Source: Coenobita brevimanus
Taxonomy: Eukaryota; Arthropoda; Malacostraca; Decapoda; Coenobitidae
Direction: 5' to 3'
Length of the DNA: 64,000 nt
Assembly: GCA_032717465.1 (NCBI GenBank)
Contig: CM064670.1
Span: 12,942,428 to 13,006,427 of the forward strand
A model generated the notes under the pieces. That model searched no databases. It saw nothing but the letters and a program-made list of their open reading frames with translations, and was not told the DNA's origin. Made by a program: the position numbers and the translations under genes. Positions 1 to 12,004 of the stretch are shown here, piece by piece (position 1 is the stretch's first letter; every line of letters starts with the position of its first letter).

Positions 1-240
1 AAAATATAAAGATAAAAAAATCATTAGAAATATCTGCAAATTATAAAAACAGAAAATCTACAGAACTAAATAAAAAGTTATATAAGAATGTACTAAGAAA
101 TAATAAAAAAATAAATTAAAATGTAATAAAATAATAATAAAAGGCCACAAATGACTGTACATAAATGTTATCAAAAACTAAAAAATCTAAAATATAAGCA
201 ATACTAAATTGTGAAACTAAAAAAAAATTATATAAAACAA

Positions 241-242
241 CT

Positions 243-317
<75 letters not shown>

Positions 318-495
318 TATATAAACATACATACACACACACATACATACACACATATGTATACATATATACACACATTCATATAGACATATACATATAC
401 ACATACACACATACACATACATATACACACATACATATATATACATACATATACACACACATGCATATACATACATATATACATACATATAAAAA
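241..495. repeat. (TA)n / TACA-rich microsatellite
   Basis: A pure TA run at about 255-311 grades into imperfect ACAC, ACAT and TATA repeats up to 495. The preceding bases 1-240 are A/T-rich with no recognisable gene. Confidence 0.95.
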
Positions 496-1215
496 TGTGG
501 GATAAAAAAAATCATGATAGAATTAAGCTAATATCCATAAAACATACAAGGATTGCGTCTGTCCTCGTGCCTTTGTATCCAGTCAAACCGAGATCTCAGA
601 ATATCCAGCTCTTCATGAAGAATATTAACATTATATACATCTTTAAAGTGTTTAAAAAGGTACTGCATAAAAATCCCTCCTTAATAAGTGGGATATTAAT
701 GCTAAAGATAGGGTTTAGCAGCCTTAACACTCTCTTACAGTACCTGGCTTGGACTAGTGCAGTGTGATGCCTGAGCAGCGGTTGATTACACAGAGCTGCC
801 GTGATGTGACTGCTGGCAATCATCGGTACTTCACATATACGCTTTAATGCTTTGCTAAAAGCAATCTCAAAAGCTTTAAAATTTTTTGAGTTAAAAGAGG
901 AATCGTGGTTCCATAATGGAAGTTCGTAATCTGGTAAACAATAAGATTTAAGAAGAAAAGTGTGTCCCTGTCAACGGCTTTAAAATCCCTAAAAATACTA
1001 TTAAATGAGGCATAAAAATTATTAAGTCTAATAATGTGGTCATTGTCTTTAAAATTAAAACAGACATTATGGCCAAGATAGTTAAAAACCTTTACTACTT
1101 GCAGTGTATCACCGTTCAGCTCAATGCTCTCTGTTGTCTCATCCACTTTGTTACTAAAAATAACACACTTAGATTTTGTCCTGTTAACCGTAAGCAAGCG
1201 TTCATCTATACAGGT
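480..1215 (-). pseudogene. Non-LTR reverse transcriptase, C-terminal remnant
   Basis: Read on the minus strand, 844-1215 encodes the stretch after the RT catalytic box: NRTKSKCVIF is the usual lysine-rich motif after the YADD strand, followed by VFNYLGHNV. Reading continues with one stop and a frame change into 596-823 (SSHITAALCNQPLLRHHTAL) and fades near 480. The catalytic half is absent, so this is a 5'-truncated, inactive copy. The clade is not certain; the motif order fits CR1/L2-type elements. Confidence 0.7.
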
Positions 1216-1300
1216 ACAAAGTTTACTATATAAAGTAGTAGTAGTAGTAGTAGTAGTAGTAGCAGTAGTTATTGTTGTTGTTGTCATACTAACATTATTA
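1216..1300. repeat. (AGT)n and (TTG)n trinucleotide tract
   Basis: Uninterrupted GTA triplets at about 1217-1260 change to TTG triplets and then ATT/ATC triplets. It lies between the RT remnant and a possible RTE-type tail on the minus strand. Confidence 0.9.
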
Positions 1301-1557
1301 TCATTATCATCCCAAACCCGTTTTCCCAACCAAAGCTTGGGTCAGACAGGGTCCACAAAACAAGAAAAGAAAAAAATATATATGATAAAGGCAAAACTAA
1401 TCAATACCATGTCATATGAAATGGGCCACAAACTAATTCGATCACCATTCAAGCCACCGAAATCCTGACTCCACCTCACAGACAACCACCCACACATGTG
1501 CGTTTCACAATTGTTGACTTTAAACAAGGGTTTTATTCTCTTCTGGTTAGGATTCAA
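1290..1557 (-). other. Possible RTE-type 3' UTR and tail
   Basis: On the minus strand a stretch running down to about 1310 resembles the ends of the F2 elements at 18330-18420 and 23140-23215: CCAAGC, GGTTGGG, then ATGATAATGATAAT. No coding potential is seen in 1342-1557. The assignment rests on tail resemblance only. Confidence 0.3.
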
Positions 1558-2215
1558 TCATTTCTGGAGGTCCACAAGGGTCAGTCCTTGGTTCATTCCT
1601 GTTCACCATTAATATCAGTAATATTGACGTTGGTGTGTTAGGTATGATCCCAAAGTCTTCAGATAACATCAAACTTGGGGCAAATGTGATCAGACCTGAA
1701 GGGATTGAAAAACACCAGCCCAACTTGTGTAGGCTAGGGAAACGTTCTGAGACATGGACAATACTATATAACTTGGAGATAGCAAGGTAAAGATAAGCAT
1801 ATTGACCATGCAAATCTGAGGATGACTAATTAGGAAAACAACTTGAAAGAATTCAAGCTAGAGCTACAAAACTTATTCCATCCGTCAGGAGACTGAGTTA
1901 GCAGGATCGCCTGAGGGCTCTGGGACTGTTTTCATTAGTGAATCGTTGACTACGAGGTCAAGTCATTGAAGTGTTTAAAATACTGAATAGGTTTGACAGT
2001 CTTGACCATAGAAAGTTCCGCTGTTTCAACATGAACTCAACACGCAACCATGGTTAGAAACTGAAATAGGAAAGATTTAACACATGCATATGTGAAAACG
2101 TTTTCACGTACAAGATGTGCTCCACGTGCAACAGACTCCCCATGGATGTTGCTAATGACACTACTGTAGTGTAGTATAAAAGAAACCTTGACAGAATCTT
2201 ACACACACAAAAATG
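1555..2215 (+). pseudogene. CR1-like retrotransposon, RT remnant
   Basis: The start reads SGGPQGSVLGSFLFTINISN, a degraded RT block B (consensus GVPQGSVLGP). The catalytic FADD block has decayed to SSDN. From about 1860 the frame reads VRRLSQQDRLRALGLFSL, then a stretch ending in NRLPMDV and YKRNLD, matching the C-terminal end of the second CR1-like copy at 45306-47240. Several stops and frame changes are present and the 5' part is missing, so it is an old inactive copy. Confidence 0.75.
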
Positions 2216-2308
2216 AGTGTTTAGTGGGTATGCATTGCCAAGCTAATACGAAGTATCTTCTCGCTCGATATGGACCGCAAAATCTTTGAGATTCTAATGT
2301 TTCCTTGT

Positions 2309-2467
<159 letters not shown>

Positions 2468-2870
2468 TCCGCAGCACTGTTGTCTTTCTCTCTTTATTAT
2501 AGCTGTTTTAAAAACCAGTGCTCTTCTTTATTGTATGCATGCACCTCTCCTCCTTTAACGCAGGTGTGTGGCACCCGTCCGTCAGCACACCCTTACCTCT
2601 TTTTGCCCAATTCTTTCATGCAAGAATTGACTGATACACTCAGACATTCATGTATTCAACAGGTCAACTGTGGAAATGTCTTCCTCTATCTGTATTCCCA
2701 TTTGCCTATGATCCTCAGATTTTTTAATAAAATGTGTCCAGACATCTAGAAATGAATGGATCTTGAGTCTGATATTCTTCTCTTCAAATTATCTCGAACA
2801 GAACAACTTTTTGCCGGCTTTTGGCCTTTGGTTCTTTTTTCTTTTCATAAAAATTATTATCTATCAGACA
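2468..2870 (+). pseudogene. Jockey-type element, 3' end only
   Basis: From 2468 the sequence parallels the last part of the Jockey element J2 (43440-43820). It shares CTCCTCC, GCACCCGTC, the run around CAACAGGTCAACT, GAAATGAATGGATCTTGA and TGGCCTTTGGTTC, ending in an A-rich tail near 2870. Only the C-terminal RT tail and 3' UTR are present. The 5' truncation point abuts the GT microsatellite. Bases 2870-2930 show nothing recognisable. Confidence 0.75.
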
Positions 2871-2929
2871 CATTCAATCTAAAAGCTGTCAAGTAAAAGA
2901 ATATATATACCAGTTCCTTGCCATGTGCT

Positions 2930-3535
2930 CCCCCATCCACAATTCATCATGCCAGTTTTATTGCCGTCAGGTACCTACTGTAGCCTTACCAACCTCCACT
3001 TCTCACTTTCTCTGGCACTTATTTACCATTTTTTGTCCAACTTTTTCTTGTCCCACATCATCTCCCCCACCCTCAGCCTCGCTTATATATACCTTTTCAT
3101 CACCCTACCGCCATGCATTCCCTCCATTTGACCATGCCATCTAAGCACATTCTCGTCAACTCCATTGTTCACAGACTTCGTTACTTTGCATCATTTATGA
3201 GGCACATATCTTATCCAATTGTCTCTGCACACCACAGACATTTTTCAATACCCTGTCTCCACTGTTTTTGCTCTCGACTTTTCGTGTTCATGTCACCCCA
3301 AAGGTTCTCGCCCAGTTGTTAATGTGGACACTAAAACTCCTTCATGCGGTCATCTAGCAGCCTCTATACTCGGACGTCTGTTTTATATCAATGTCTTTAT
3401 AGCACCATCCACTTTCCTTCCGTTTCCTAACTCTACTTTCCACTTTCTTTACACATTTGCCTCTCTCCCCTGTCACTAGACGAAAGTACTTAAACTTCCG
3501 TCAATTCACAGATTCTCTTTACCATATACATTAAT
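2930..3535 (-). pseudogene. F2-type RTE element, RT C-terminal remnant
   Basis: The minus strand matches the C-terminal RT region of the F2 elements at 17500-18050 and 22400-22860 in segment order: FKY, a VESRV-like stretch, a short helix with GWCYK, a CGVQR-like stretch. There are many substitutions and frame breaks. Plus-strand frames here (for example 3219-3479) are antisense shadows. Confidence 0.6.
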
Positions 3536-3612
3536 TCATTAATGTGTGAGGATACCATGGCCATATGTTGGGAAAAGTGTATGTTTCATCAAGACAGTGC
3601 ACTGTTTGTCAA

Positions 3613-3739
<127 letters not shown>

Positions 3740-4142
3740 CCATTACAAGTCCACGGCTGAACAAATGCCTCCCCCAGCCTTCTCCACGAATTCCTTGACT
3801 GAACCAATCTTTGCCACTTTTTCCCTGCAAATTTCTCTATCTCATCTTTCCACCTCCTGTCTGGCCTCTCTTTGGTATGCCTACAGTCTCTTGGTGTTCA
3901 GTCAGTCAGCCTCTTGCTTCATCGGTTATCCCTTATTCTTGCTACATGGCCTACCCACCTCCATTTCTGTTCTATTATAGCTTCTTTAATACCTTTGAAT
4001 TTAGTCTGCTCTCTCACCCAGGTTCATCTTTTCCTGTCTCTTAAAGATATTCCCAACATCGACCTTTCCACTGCCCTCTCAGAAGGGATTGATTTATTTT
4101 CCATCGATTTTGTCAGTTTCCAGGTCTCACAACAGTCCGTCA
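3740..4142 (-). pseudogene. RTE-A copy 1, C-terminal RT region
   Basis: Minus-strand bases from 4142 down start with TATGACGGACTGTTGTGAGA and match copy 2 at 20158-20600: the AMERSMLGMSLR-type segment, then VGHIIR, then the WRDEIEKF-type segment, ending in the tail. The block is separated from the rest of the RT by J1. It contains frame breaks. Confidence 0.8.
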
Positions 4143-5104
4143 TAGTTTTTTTTTTCTTTTTTAATAACAGAACAGAGGAAGGAAAAACAAATGAATAAAA
4201 AAAAAAAAATCCATACACCAGAATACAAGTGTCCTCTGTTCATAAAATATCTGTAACAGTTAGACTTGAACAACTGTAGGTTGAAGTTTGGAGGGAAACA
4301 ACTCTGGGGAAGCGAGTTCCAGGGAGATGCAGTTCGGGGAATGAAAGAATTCTGATAGGCAGAAGTTCTGCAGTATGGCTGAGTGACATTCCAGTCATGA
4401 GCGCTGCCAGATGCCTGTGTAGCACGATGGAAGACATGGAGAGGTGGCACATTGGACGCAACTTCGTCTGAGCATTTGCTATAAAAATATCTGTAAAATA
4501 ATGCAAGGGAGGCAACATTCCTTCTTACTTGTAGGGGAGGTAGTTTATTAGTAATAGCAGGGTTATTAATAATTTTAACAGCTTTGTTCTGAATTTTGTC
4601 TAGTTGTTTTAATGCAACCTCTCCACATCCATTCCACAAGGGTGAGCAGTATTCACGCTGAGAGCACACATGACTCTTATATTTTATGGCTAAATGCTCG
4701 TCAGTGAAGAAGTTACGGACTCTGTGCAATAATCCAAATTTTTTTGAGGCGGTTTTAGCAAGTGATCTGACATGAGAGGTCCAGCTGAGGGCATTGTTAA
4801 GTGAGACGCCGAGAATTTCAATACTTTTGGAAATGGGAATATTTGTATCACTGAAGGTAATATACGATTCTGGCAATACCTGTCTATTAGTAAATTGTAT
4901 ATATTTAGTGTTACTAGCATTAAATGAGACAAGGTTATTTTGTCCCCATTCACTGATCGTGGATAAGTCTTGATTTAAAGAGATGGCTGTACTAAGTTGA
5001 GAGTTAGAGATATCAGACTTTGTAAATGGATGTCCGAGTGTGAATGAACTATGAAGTGTTGAGTCATCTGCATATGAATGGATGGGATTGTGGGTGACAG
5101 ACAA
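4127..5104 (-). pseudogene. J1 reverse transcriptase, palm/thumb and C-terminal region
   Basis: An open frame of about 325 codons begins at the catalytic block: IHSYADDST holds the YADD metal-binding motif near its N-terminus, followed by NNLVSFNASNTKYI and the LGVSLNNALSWTSHV block typical of Jockey-clade RT. Then come SPLWNGC, the KLDKIQNKAVKII-type segment, and the conserved C-terminal NSLPQSCFP. The last about 30 codons run through the A-rich tail. This is the best-preserved part of J1, but it is disconnected from the RT N-terminus by a frame break near 5110-5210. Confidence 0.85.
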
Positions 5105-5211
5105 GAGATCATTAATATGAACCAGGAACAGAGTTGGTGCCAGAACTGATCCCTAAAACACACTGGCGTTAATTAAGTGGAAATTGGAATATACATCGTC
5201 TACTTTAACAC

Positions 5212-6108
5212 TTATTTTTCTGTTGCTGAGATAGAAATCAAAGGAACAAAAGAGTTTAGTCCATAGCAAGGGAGTTTATACAACATGGATCGATGCCACA
5301 CTCTGTTGAAAGCTTTAGAAATATCCAGGGCTACTGCATGAGTTTCTCCATGTAGGTCAACTGATTGATGGGTGGTATGAGTCAGGAGATTGTGTATGTC
5401 AATGGTGGATCTTTCTTGGCGAAAACCATATTGTCTATCAATAATTAAATTGTTGGATACAAGATGTTTAACTATGTGCTTATTAATTACAGTTTCAAAC
5501 ACCTTACCAAGAGAAGATGTGACAGCTATTGGTCTGTAATCAGAGGGGTCAGAGGAACTTCCTTTCTTTGGAATTGGGTGGATATTGGCTTCTTTCCATG
5601 AATTAGGGAATGAACAAGTACGTATGCATATTCTGAATAATTTGGCAAGAACAGAGACAAGTTCTGGGGAACACTTTTTCAAAACAATTGGCAGAATTCC
5701 ATCTGGGCCTGGAGCTTTGTTGGTAGGTAAATTGTCTAAGATGGATTTCATGTACCTTGTCTGTATTTTAAGTGGAACAATTTCCGGAGAGTCAAGTTCT
5801 AGTGCTGGGACGTTCTGGCTGGCTTTCTCTAAGGTAGAATTTCTGGCAAATGTACTGGCAAAGATATCTGCTTTCCCACGCGGGTCATTTGTAATGTTGC
5901 CATCTGGAGATTTTAGTGGGGGAATGGATGACGGTTTGTTAAAGTTATTATTGAAAGAACTGAGAGTTGACCAGAATATTCTATTGTCATTAGGGTTGTT
6001 AAGTAGTTTTGTTCCTTGGTTTTGAAGAAAGTTTGATTTAGCTAGATTTATTACAGCTTTTGCACGGTTTCTAGCAATTTTAAACTGAGAGAGTGATTCA
6101 GATGTTTT
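5212..6108 (-). pseudogene. J1 reverse transcriptase, N-terminal region
   Basis: Bases 5751-5212 read LPTNKAPGPDGI (RT block 0/1), FPNSWKEANIHPIPKKGSSS, DYRPIAVTSSLGKVFE, then DRQYGFRQERSTIDI and AVALDISKAFNRVWH (block A with the first catalytic Asp). Upstream, 5760-6108 holds the linker between endonuclease and RT in broken frames. The GVPQGS block, expected near 5110-5210, is damaged. Domain order is standard for Jockey RT. Confidence 0.8.
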
Positions 6109-6109
6109 T

Positions 6110-7275
6110 TTATTTTAAGTAAGAGTTATATGCTAATGACTTTTGGGCTGTTGCTCTGGCACAGTTGCTATCAAACCATTTTGGAGAGTTCCATCGTTTA
6201 ATGAACTGTTGACTTGGTGTGAATAAATCCATACCAGCTAGTATTAAGTCGCAAATGTGGGACTGAGTAGAACTGACATCACTAGAGAAGAAAGACTGCC
6301 ATGGAATGTCAGCAAGATAATTTCTAAAATCATCCCAGTTTGCCCTATCAAAGTGCCATCGGGTCACTCTGACAAGTTCAGAACAGGGAGGTTTGGGGGG
6401 GCTAACTTATGAGGCTTTGATGAGATTGTGGTCAGAGGATCCAAGTGGAGACAATACCTCTATCCTGTACTGATCTGGATTATTTGTCAGGAACAGATCC
6501 AAAAGATGGGCATTATGGTCAGGATTATCTGGTATTCTGGTTGGTTGCTTTATCAGTTGCGTGAGATTAAACAATTCTGCAAACAGCTCGCACTCTGGAT
6601 CAGCATCATCAGTCCTTGCAGAATGCAATAACCATTCAACATTATGTATGTTAAAATCACCCAAAATGGTAATTTCGGTGCTAATGGCAAGATTAAGGTT
6701 ACTCAACTGTGTGGAAATGGAATCAAAATACACTGGGTTCCGAAGAAGCACTGGGGGAGCGGTAGACTACGCAAATATATGTGGTAATATTTTGACAGTT
6801 TAGTTTATACAATGAGTAATCAAAACTGGGTGAAGCAAAGTTTAAAATGGTGTCAACTGCATATTGGGATTTGATATAACAACAGGTGCCACCCTTGTTA
6901 TGGAAGTTTGTGAGGAGATGGTAACTGGGAAAACAATATGGAGATATTTCAGTAGACGGTGAGATTTGTGGTTCTGTGAGGAATAGGGCCAGAGGGGATA
7001 TGGACTGTAGAAAAAAAATGGACTGAATTTGTGTTGGAACTAAGCCCACGGATGTTGGTGAAGAATAAGGCAGAATTTTCACTTCTCAGCTGACGAGCAT
7101 GACCGGAAATCACACTGGTCGCTGCCGGCACAGTTGTTTGATGGCAACCAGGAGGACCCTGTGCCGCCAGCCCTACCCTTCCGGTGGTGGCAATCCGAGG
7201 TACCATCTCTTTTGAAAGTAAGATTGCAGCGGCCACTGCTAAGAGAGTGGAATAGGTGTGATATCTCATGTGCAT
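6110..7275 (-). pseudogene. J1 apurinic-type endonuclease
   Basis: Minus-strand frames read SALFFTNIRGLSSNTNSVH (N-terminal endonuclease strand), GGTCCYIKSQY, the stretch TYICVVYRSPSAS, then TILGDFNIHNVEW (catalytic GDFN), LTQLIKQPTRIPD, HLLDLFLTNNPD and PLGSSDHNLIKA (catalytic SDH). This is the full motif order of the EEP endonuclease of Jockey elements. It is split over three frames (7082, 6751 and 6367 boundaries), so no intact protein can be made. Confidence 0.85.
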
Positions 7276-7497
7276 GTAGTGTGGTGTAGACAGTTGAAGG
7301 CAGAGGTATTAGGAGAGTATGCTGGCCTACTCTCTGTGTAAATGAAAGCACTGAAAATGTTCAGCGACAGGGGATAGTCAGGCTCAAATCCTGAGGGCTG
7401 GTGAAACGGGAGCTCCAGCTCTCCCCATCACCAGCTTGCCATCCACCTCGGGAGTACTGCCATGTTCGACTGGTGCTACAGTCTACTCCTCTTAACA

Positions 7498-9092
7498 TAT
7501 ATACTTTTCGTTTCATACAAACTGGCAAGGTGCTTTTCATAATGTCTCTATGTTTACCGAAAGCTTTCCATCCAATTGTATTGTGTCTTTTTATTTGGCT
7601 ACCATGATCTTTCATTGATTTTAGTATTTGCCCCAAGTAACTGCACTCCTCGACTTCTTCAAGAATTTCTTTGCATATTCTGATGACGCTCTTTGTTGTT
7701 TATGGATTAAACATTACTTTAGTTTTACAGCGGTTCATCTTTAACTCTACTCTGAGGCTTTCTATGTTCAGGTCATTTAACATTTCTTTCAATGTCTCTG
7801 CTGTTTCTGAGATTAGGAGAATGACATCTGCAACTCTTAAATGGTTTAGCTTTTCTCCCATCTAAGTTCACTCCTTTGTTTTCCCAGGCTAGCTTTCTGA
7901 AAATACTTTCTAGGCATGCTGTAAATAATGTTGGTGAAATTGTATCTCTCTGACGCACACCCTTCTCAGTCATAATTTTTTCTGAGTCCTTATGTAATTG
8001 AACTGTAGTAGTTCCCTCTTTATATACGTTTTCGAGCAATTTTACAATGTTCTCAGTCACTCCTTGTTCTCGCAATGCATTTATAATTGCTATGTGCTCC
8101 ACTGAGTCGCAAGCCTTTTCGTAATCGGCAAAACCTAAGCGCAGTGGTTTATTATATTCTGCAGTTTTCTCAGTTAGCTAATTCATTGTGTGTAGATGAT
8201 CAGTAGTCGCCCACCTCTGAATTCTGCCTGCTCACAAGTTTCGTTTTCTTCCAAATTTGTTGTTATTCTGTTTGTAAGGACTTTAGTGAGGAGTTTGTAA
8301 ATGACTGATAATAAACTACTCGGTCGATTGTTACTGAGATCTTTTGAGTCACCTTTTTTGTAAAGTAAAACAACTACTGCATTACACCATGTTTTGGGAA
8401 TTTTCTTCTTTTTTTATACACTGAGTAAATAAGTGAGCAAGCCTGTTTTGTACTTCTACTCCTGCAGCCAACAGTAAATCTGCTACTATTCCATTTTCTC
8501 CTGAAGCCTTCCCTCTTTTCATATTTTTAAGAGAAATATTTACTTCGTCTGGTGTTTCCTCAGGTATTTCACTTGTGTCAGCTGAAATCATAGCTATTGG
8601 TACTACTGTCTTTGATGCACATACTGTAGTTCTTTGTAAAATTCTTCAACTCTCTTCACCATCTTATCACTGCATGTAATGACTTCATTTTTTTCTTTCT
8701 TTCTTTCGGTGATCTAATTTTTTGCTTTCCTAACTCCATTTCACTTTGGACCTGTTTCAGACTTTTTTCTTTTTTGATGGTTTCTTTGATCTGATCCATG
8801 TTTCTCTTTCATTTATCGTCTCTTTGTCTCCTGTTGATAAGCTTATTTAATTCCACTCGTTCTGTTTCATTTTTCTTTGTTTTTACTTTCATTTCATTTC
8901 TTTTTTTCTCATAAGCTCCAGTGTCTTTTCTGAACACTTCTTGGTTTTGGTTATATTAGGTTTCCCTACTACCTCAGCTGATTCTCTTAGCACTTTTGTT
9001 AGTCTGTCATTCAGCTCATCAGTGTCACATTCAGCATTACTTAGAGCCTGAAATCTGTTCGTTGTTTCCAACTGAAAGGGTGCTTTGTGAAG
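7498..9092 (-). pseudogene. RTE-A copy 1, reverse transcriptase
   Basis: From 9092 down: TNRFQALSNAECD (linker after the endonuclease), then at 8382-8591 the SLKNMKRGKASGENGIVADL block (RT block 1), then 7773-8102 with KGVRQRDTISPTLFTACLE (block B), and finally the GQILKSMKDHGSQIKRH stretch at 7540-7640. The catalytic FADD box seen in copy 2 has decayed here. Several stops and indels make it non-functional. Confidence 0.8.
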
Positions 9093-10827
9093 TTAGCAGG
9101 GGAGTGAAAGATAAAAATAGTAGGTTATTAGTGGAGAAGGAAGAAAAAGTGAGCAAATGGAGAGAACACTTTAAGGAATTGTTGAACACAGAGGATGGAA
9201 GTAATGCGAGTAAAAGTGGCTGGGGAATAGCTGGGAGAGGGAGGGAGGTGAGAAAACAGGAAGAAATCAGTAGGATAGAAGTTGTGGAAGCAATGAAGAA
9301 AGTCAAATTGGGAAACGCCCCAGGAATTCATGGAGTGTGTGGTGAAATGCTGAAGCATGGGGGAGAGATAGTAGTAGAATGGATGTGGAAGATGCGCAGA
9401 TTGGCCTGGAAGGAAGGTAGAGTCCCGGAGGATTGGAAGTCAGGTATAATTATTCCCTTGTACAAAGGAAAAGGGGAAAAAGAAGTGTGTGGTAATCATA
9501 GGGGCATTTGTCTTCTTAGTGTAATAGGAAAAGTGTATGGAAGGATACTTATTGACAGAGTTAGGGAAAGAACAGAGGAATTAGTTGGAGAAGAACACGA
9601 GGCTTTAGGAAGAGAAGAGGTTGTGTAGATCAGATATTCATTCTTAGATCTTTAGTCAAAAAGTTTCAAGGGAAGGGAAAGAAGCTGTATGCAGCTTTCA
9701 TGGATTTGGAGAAAGCATATGACAGGGTGGATAGACAAGGATTGTGGAAAGTATTAAGAATATATGGAGTAGATGGGAAGTTGTTGAATGCTGTGAAGAG
9801 TATGCATGATGGTGATAAGGCTGCAGTGCGTGTGGATGATGAACTGAGTGAATTTTTCTCTTTGAAGGTTTGGTTGAAACAGGGATGTGTCATGTCTCCA
9901 TGGTTGTTCAATCTGTACATGGATGGGGTAATAAAAGAGGTACAAGGTAGGGCAGTGGATGTTGGAGTGGCCCTGGTGAGAGAGGGTAGTGTTTGGAAAC
10001 TCCCTGTACTGCTGTTTGCAGATGATACTGTGTTGCTGAGTGAAGACGAAGGGGAGCTGCAAAGCTTGGTGGATGAGTTTGGAAGAGTGTGTAAGAAAAG
10101 GAATCTAAAGGTGAATGTAGGGAAGAGTAAAGTGATGGTCTTTGAGAGAGGTGAAGTCAGTGAATGTACAGCGAGGTTGGATGGTGAGGAATTGGATAAT
10201 GTGAGTACGTTTAAGTACTTGGGTAGTGTGATGAGTAAGGATGGAAGTTTGGAGGGTGAAGTGCCTGGAAAGGTACAACAAGGAAGAATGGTTGCTGGTT
10301 CCTTGAAAGCAGTGATAAGAAACAGGGAAGTGAGCATGGAAGTGAAAAAGTTACTACATGACAGTATTGTGATACCAACTCTAACATATGGAAGAAAAGC
10401 TTGGACGTTGTTGGAAGGACAGAAGTCAAGAGTGAAATCAGTGGAAGTGAGTTATTTAAGAGGAGTCTGTGGAATCACATGGAGAGACAGGCTGACAAAT
10501 GAGGATATAAAGGAGCGTTGTGGTGTGGATGTGGACGTGATAGGAAGCGTTAGGAGGAACACACTGAGGTGGTTTGGCCATGTGGAGAGGATGGAGGGTG
10601 AGAGACTGACGAGGAGAGTGTATGTGAGTGAGGTGGAGGGGGGGTAGAGGGAAGGGGAGGCCGAGGATAAGATGGAGGGATGAGGTGTAGCGGTAAATGA
10701 AAGAGGAGGGTGTGAATTGGGAGCAGGGCAGTGAAATGGCTGAGGATAGGGCGACGTGGAGGCGATTTGTTTGTGGCCACCCCGTACGGGATTGAGGCGT
10801 CTGGCAATAGATAGATAGACAGATCTT
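9093..10827 (+). mobile_element. F1, RTE-like element, copy 1 (5' truncated)
   Basis: A plus-strand element is inserted in RTE-A copy 1. It holds the endonuclease-RT linker, RT and 3' UTR, and ends in the characteristic GGGATTGAGGCGTCTGGCAATAG followed by ATAG/ACAG repeats (10804-10827). Three other copies of the family are in this window (23590-24850, 30045-34505, 47688-48667). Compared with RTE-A copy 2 at 18535-18590, about 20-30 target bases are missing at the junction, so no clear target duplication can be read. Confidence 0.85.
9102..10647 (+). pseudogene. F1 copy 1 reverse transcriptase
   Basis: Two nearly contiguous frames. Bases 9102-9626 give LGNAPGIHGVCGEMLKHGG (block 1), VPEDWKSGIIIPLYKGKGEK and NHRGICLLSVIGKVYGRIL, ending in a premature stop at 9626 near GREEVV. 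Bases 9700-10647 give MDLEKAYDRVDRQGLWKVL (block A), LKQGCVMSPWLFNLYMDGV (block B), LLFADDTVLL (catalytic FADD, about 10012-10032), FKYLGSVMSKDG, then the C-terminal RRNTLRWFGHVERM typical of RTE-type RT. Only one to three lesions are visible, so this is the best-preserved F1 copy. The endonuclease is missing. Confidence 0.85.
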
Positions 10828-11760
10828 TTTATCTTTAATCATCTTCTATCTCTCACTTCTGAAACTGAATCTGCATGTGCAACCCACCATTCTATGGTCA
10901 CTTCCTATATTTACTTTGTTGGTAACTGTGAAATTTGTGATCATGTTATTCTTATCTGCTATAATGAAGTCGATTTCATTCCTTGTTTCTCCATTTGGGC
11001 TTCTCCAAGTCCACTGTCTTCCTGTTCTTCTGTGAAGGCATGTGTTCATTATTCTCATGTTATACGTTTCAGCAAAATTTACCACCATTTCTCCTCTTTC
11101 GTGCCTTTCTCCCACTCCAAATTTTCCCATGCATGCTTCTCCATTTTTTGTTTTCCCAACTTTTGCATTGAAGTCTCCCATGAGTATAGTATATGTGGTC
11201 TTTTCATCTTCCATAATCTGGGAGATGTCATTATACAATGCTTTTATTTCTTCAGCTTAGCTTTGAGAAGTTGGTGCATATACTTGCTATTACTTTCGGG
11301 GTATACTTTTTGCATAGTCTAATTACAACCAATGCTGCTCTAGCAGATACACTGCTTATTAACAATGCTGTCTGCAAGATTACTGTTAATTAGAAATCCT
11401 ACACCACTATGGTAACTCTTTTATTTTGCCTTTCTCTTTAGTAAAATGGATGGCCGAAGCTTCGAGCTGAATTACGTTTTCTTTTTTTCTGTGGATCTCA
11501 CTCAAACCTACAATATCCCAACTAATGTTTTCCAGTTCAGTCATTAAGTAATCAAGTTTGTAATCTTCTATGAGGTTTCGTACATTGTATGCATAGATCT
11601 TCATGGATTTGTTTGTTTAAAATTCCAGTCTCTAACTAGCCAACACAGTGCCTACTCACTTTCGGTGGCACACTGCCAGTAAGCACAGGAGGCAGTGCAG
11701 TTGAACCTTTAGTAGACAATGATCCAACAGGAACCCCCGAAAAATCACTTGCAATAGATC
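10828..11760 (-). pseudogene. RTE-A copy 1 endonuclease and 5' region
   Basis: Bases 11604-11407 encode MKIYAYNVRNL, the first endonuclease strand (N in NVRNL binds metal), and WDIVGLSEIHRKKENVI (catalytic E). Bases 11238-10846 encode TILMGDFNAKVGKTKNG, WTWRSPNGETRNEIDFIIAD and IGSDHRMVGCTCRF (catalytic SDH intact). A frame break near 11250-11400 separates the two halves. The upstream 11605-11760 is probably the 5' UTR. This is the more complete of the two RTE-A endonucleases. Confidence 0.85.
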
Positions 11761-11782
11761 TCATGTATGGTTGGAAGGACTG

Positions 11783-11783
11783 T

Positions 11784-11864
<81 letters not shown>

Positions 11865-11875
11865 TATATACAGTA

Positions 11876-11945
<70 letters not shown>

Positions 11946-11947
11946 TA

Positions 11948-12000
<53 letters not shown>
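11783..12000. repeat. (TA)n tract with two CAGTACTG interruptions
   Basis: Long TA runs are separated by CAGTACTG at about 11871 and 11942. The sequence is self-complementary and can form hairpins. It lies exactly between the two head-to-head RTE-A copies. Confidence 0.97.

Positions 12001-12004
<4 letters not shown>

Larger units (their letters stand above)
4143..7497 (-). mobile_element. J1, Jockey-type non-LTR retrotransposon
   Basis: This element carries an endonuclease (about 6110-7275), an RT (about 4160-5751) and an A-rich 3' end (minus-strand AAAAAAGAAAAAAAAAA near 4146-4162). It is inserted inside RTE-A copy 1: RTE-A sequence stops at about 7497 (encoding KRKVY) and resumes at 4142. 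It may be nearly full length, because coding-like sequence extends upstream of the endonuclease to about 7330, but ORF1 is not recognisable. There are frame breaks near 5200, 5750-6110, 6400 and 6730. Confidence 0.85.

Noticed and set aside
9037..10842. Several 70-220-codon minus-strand frames rich in Ser, Pro and Leu
   Set aside because: They are antisense to the F1 reverse transcriptase; the same pattern is seen antisense to every F1 and F2 copy.
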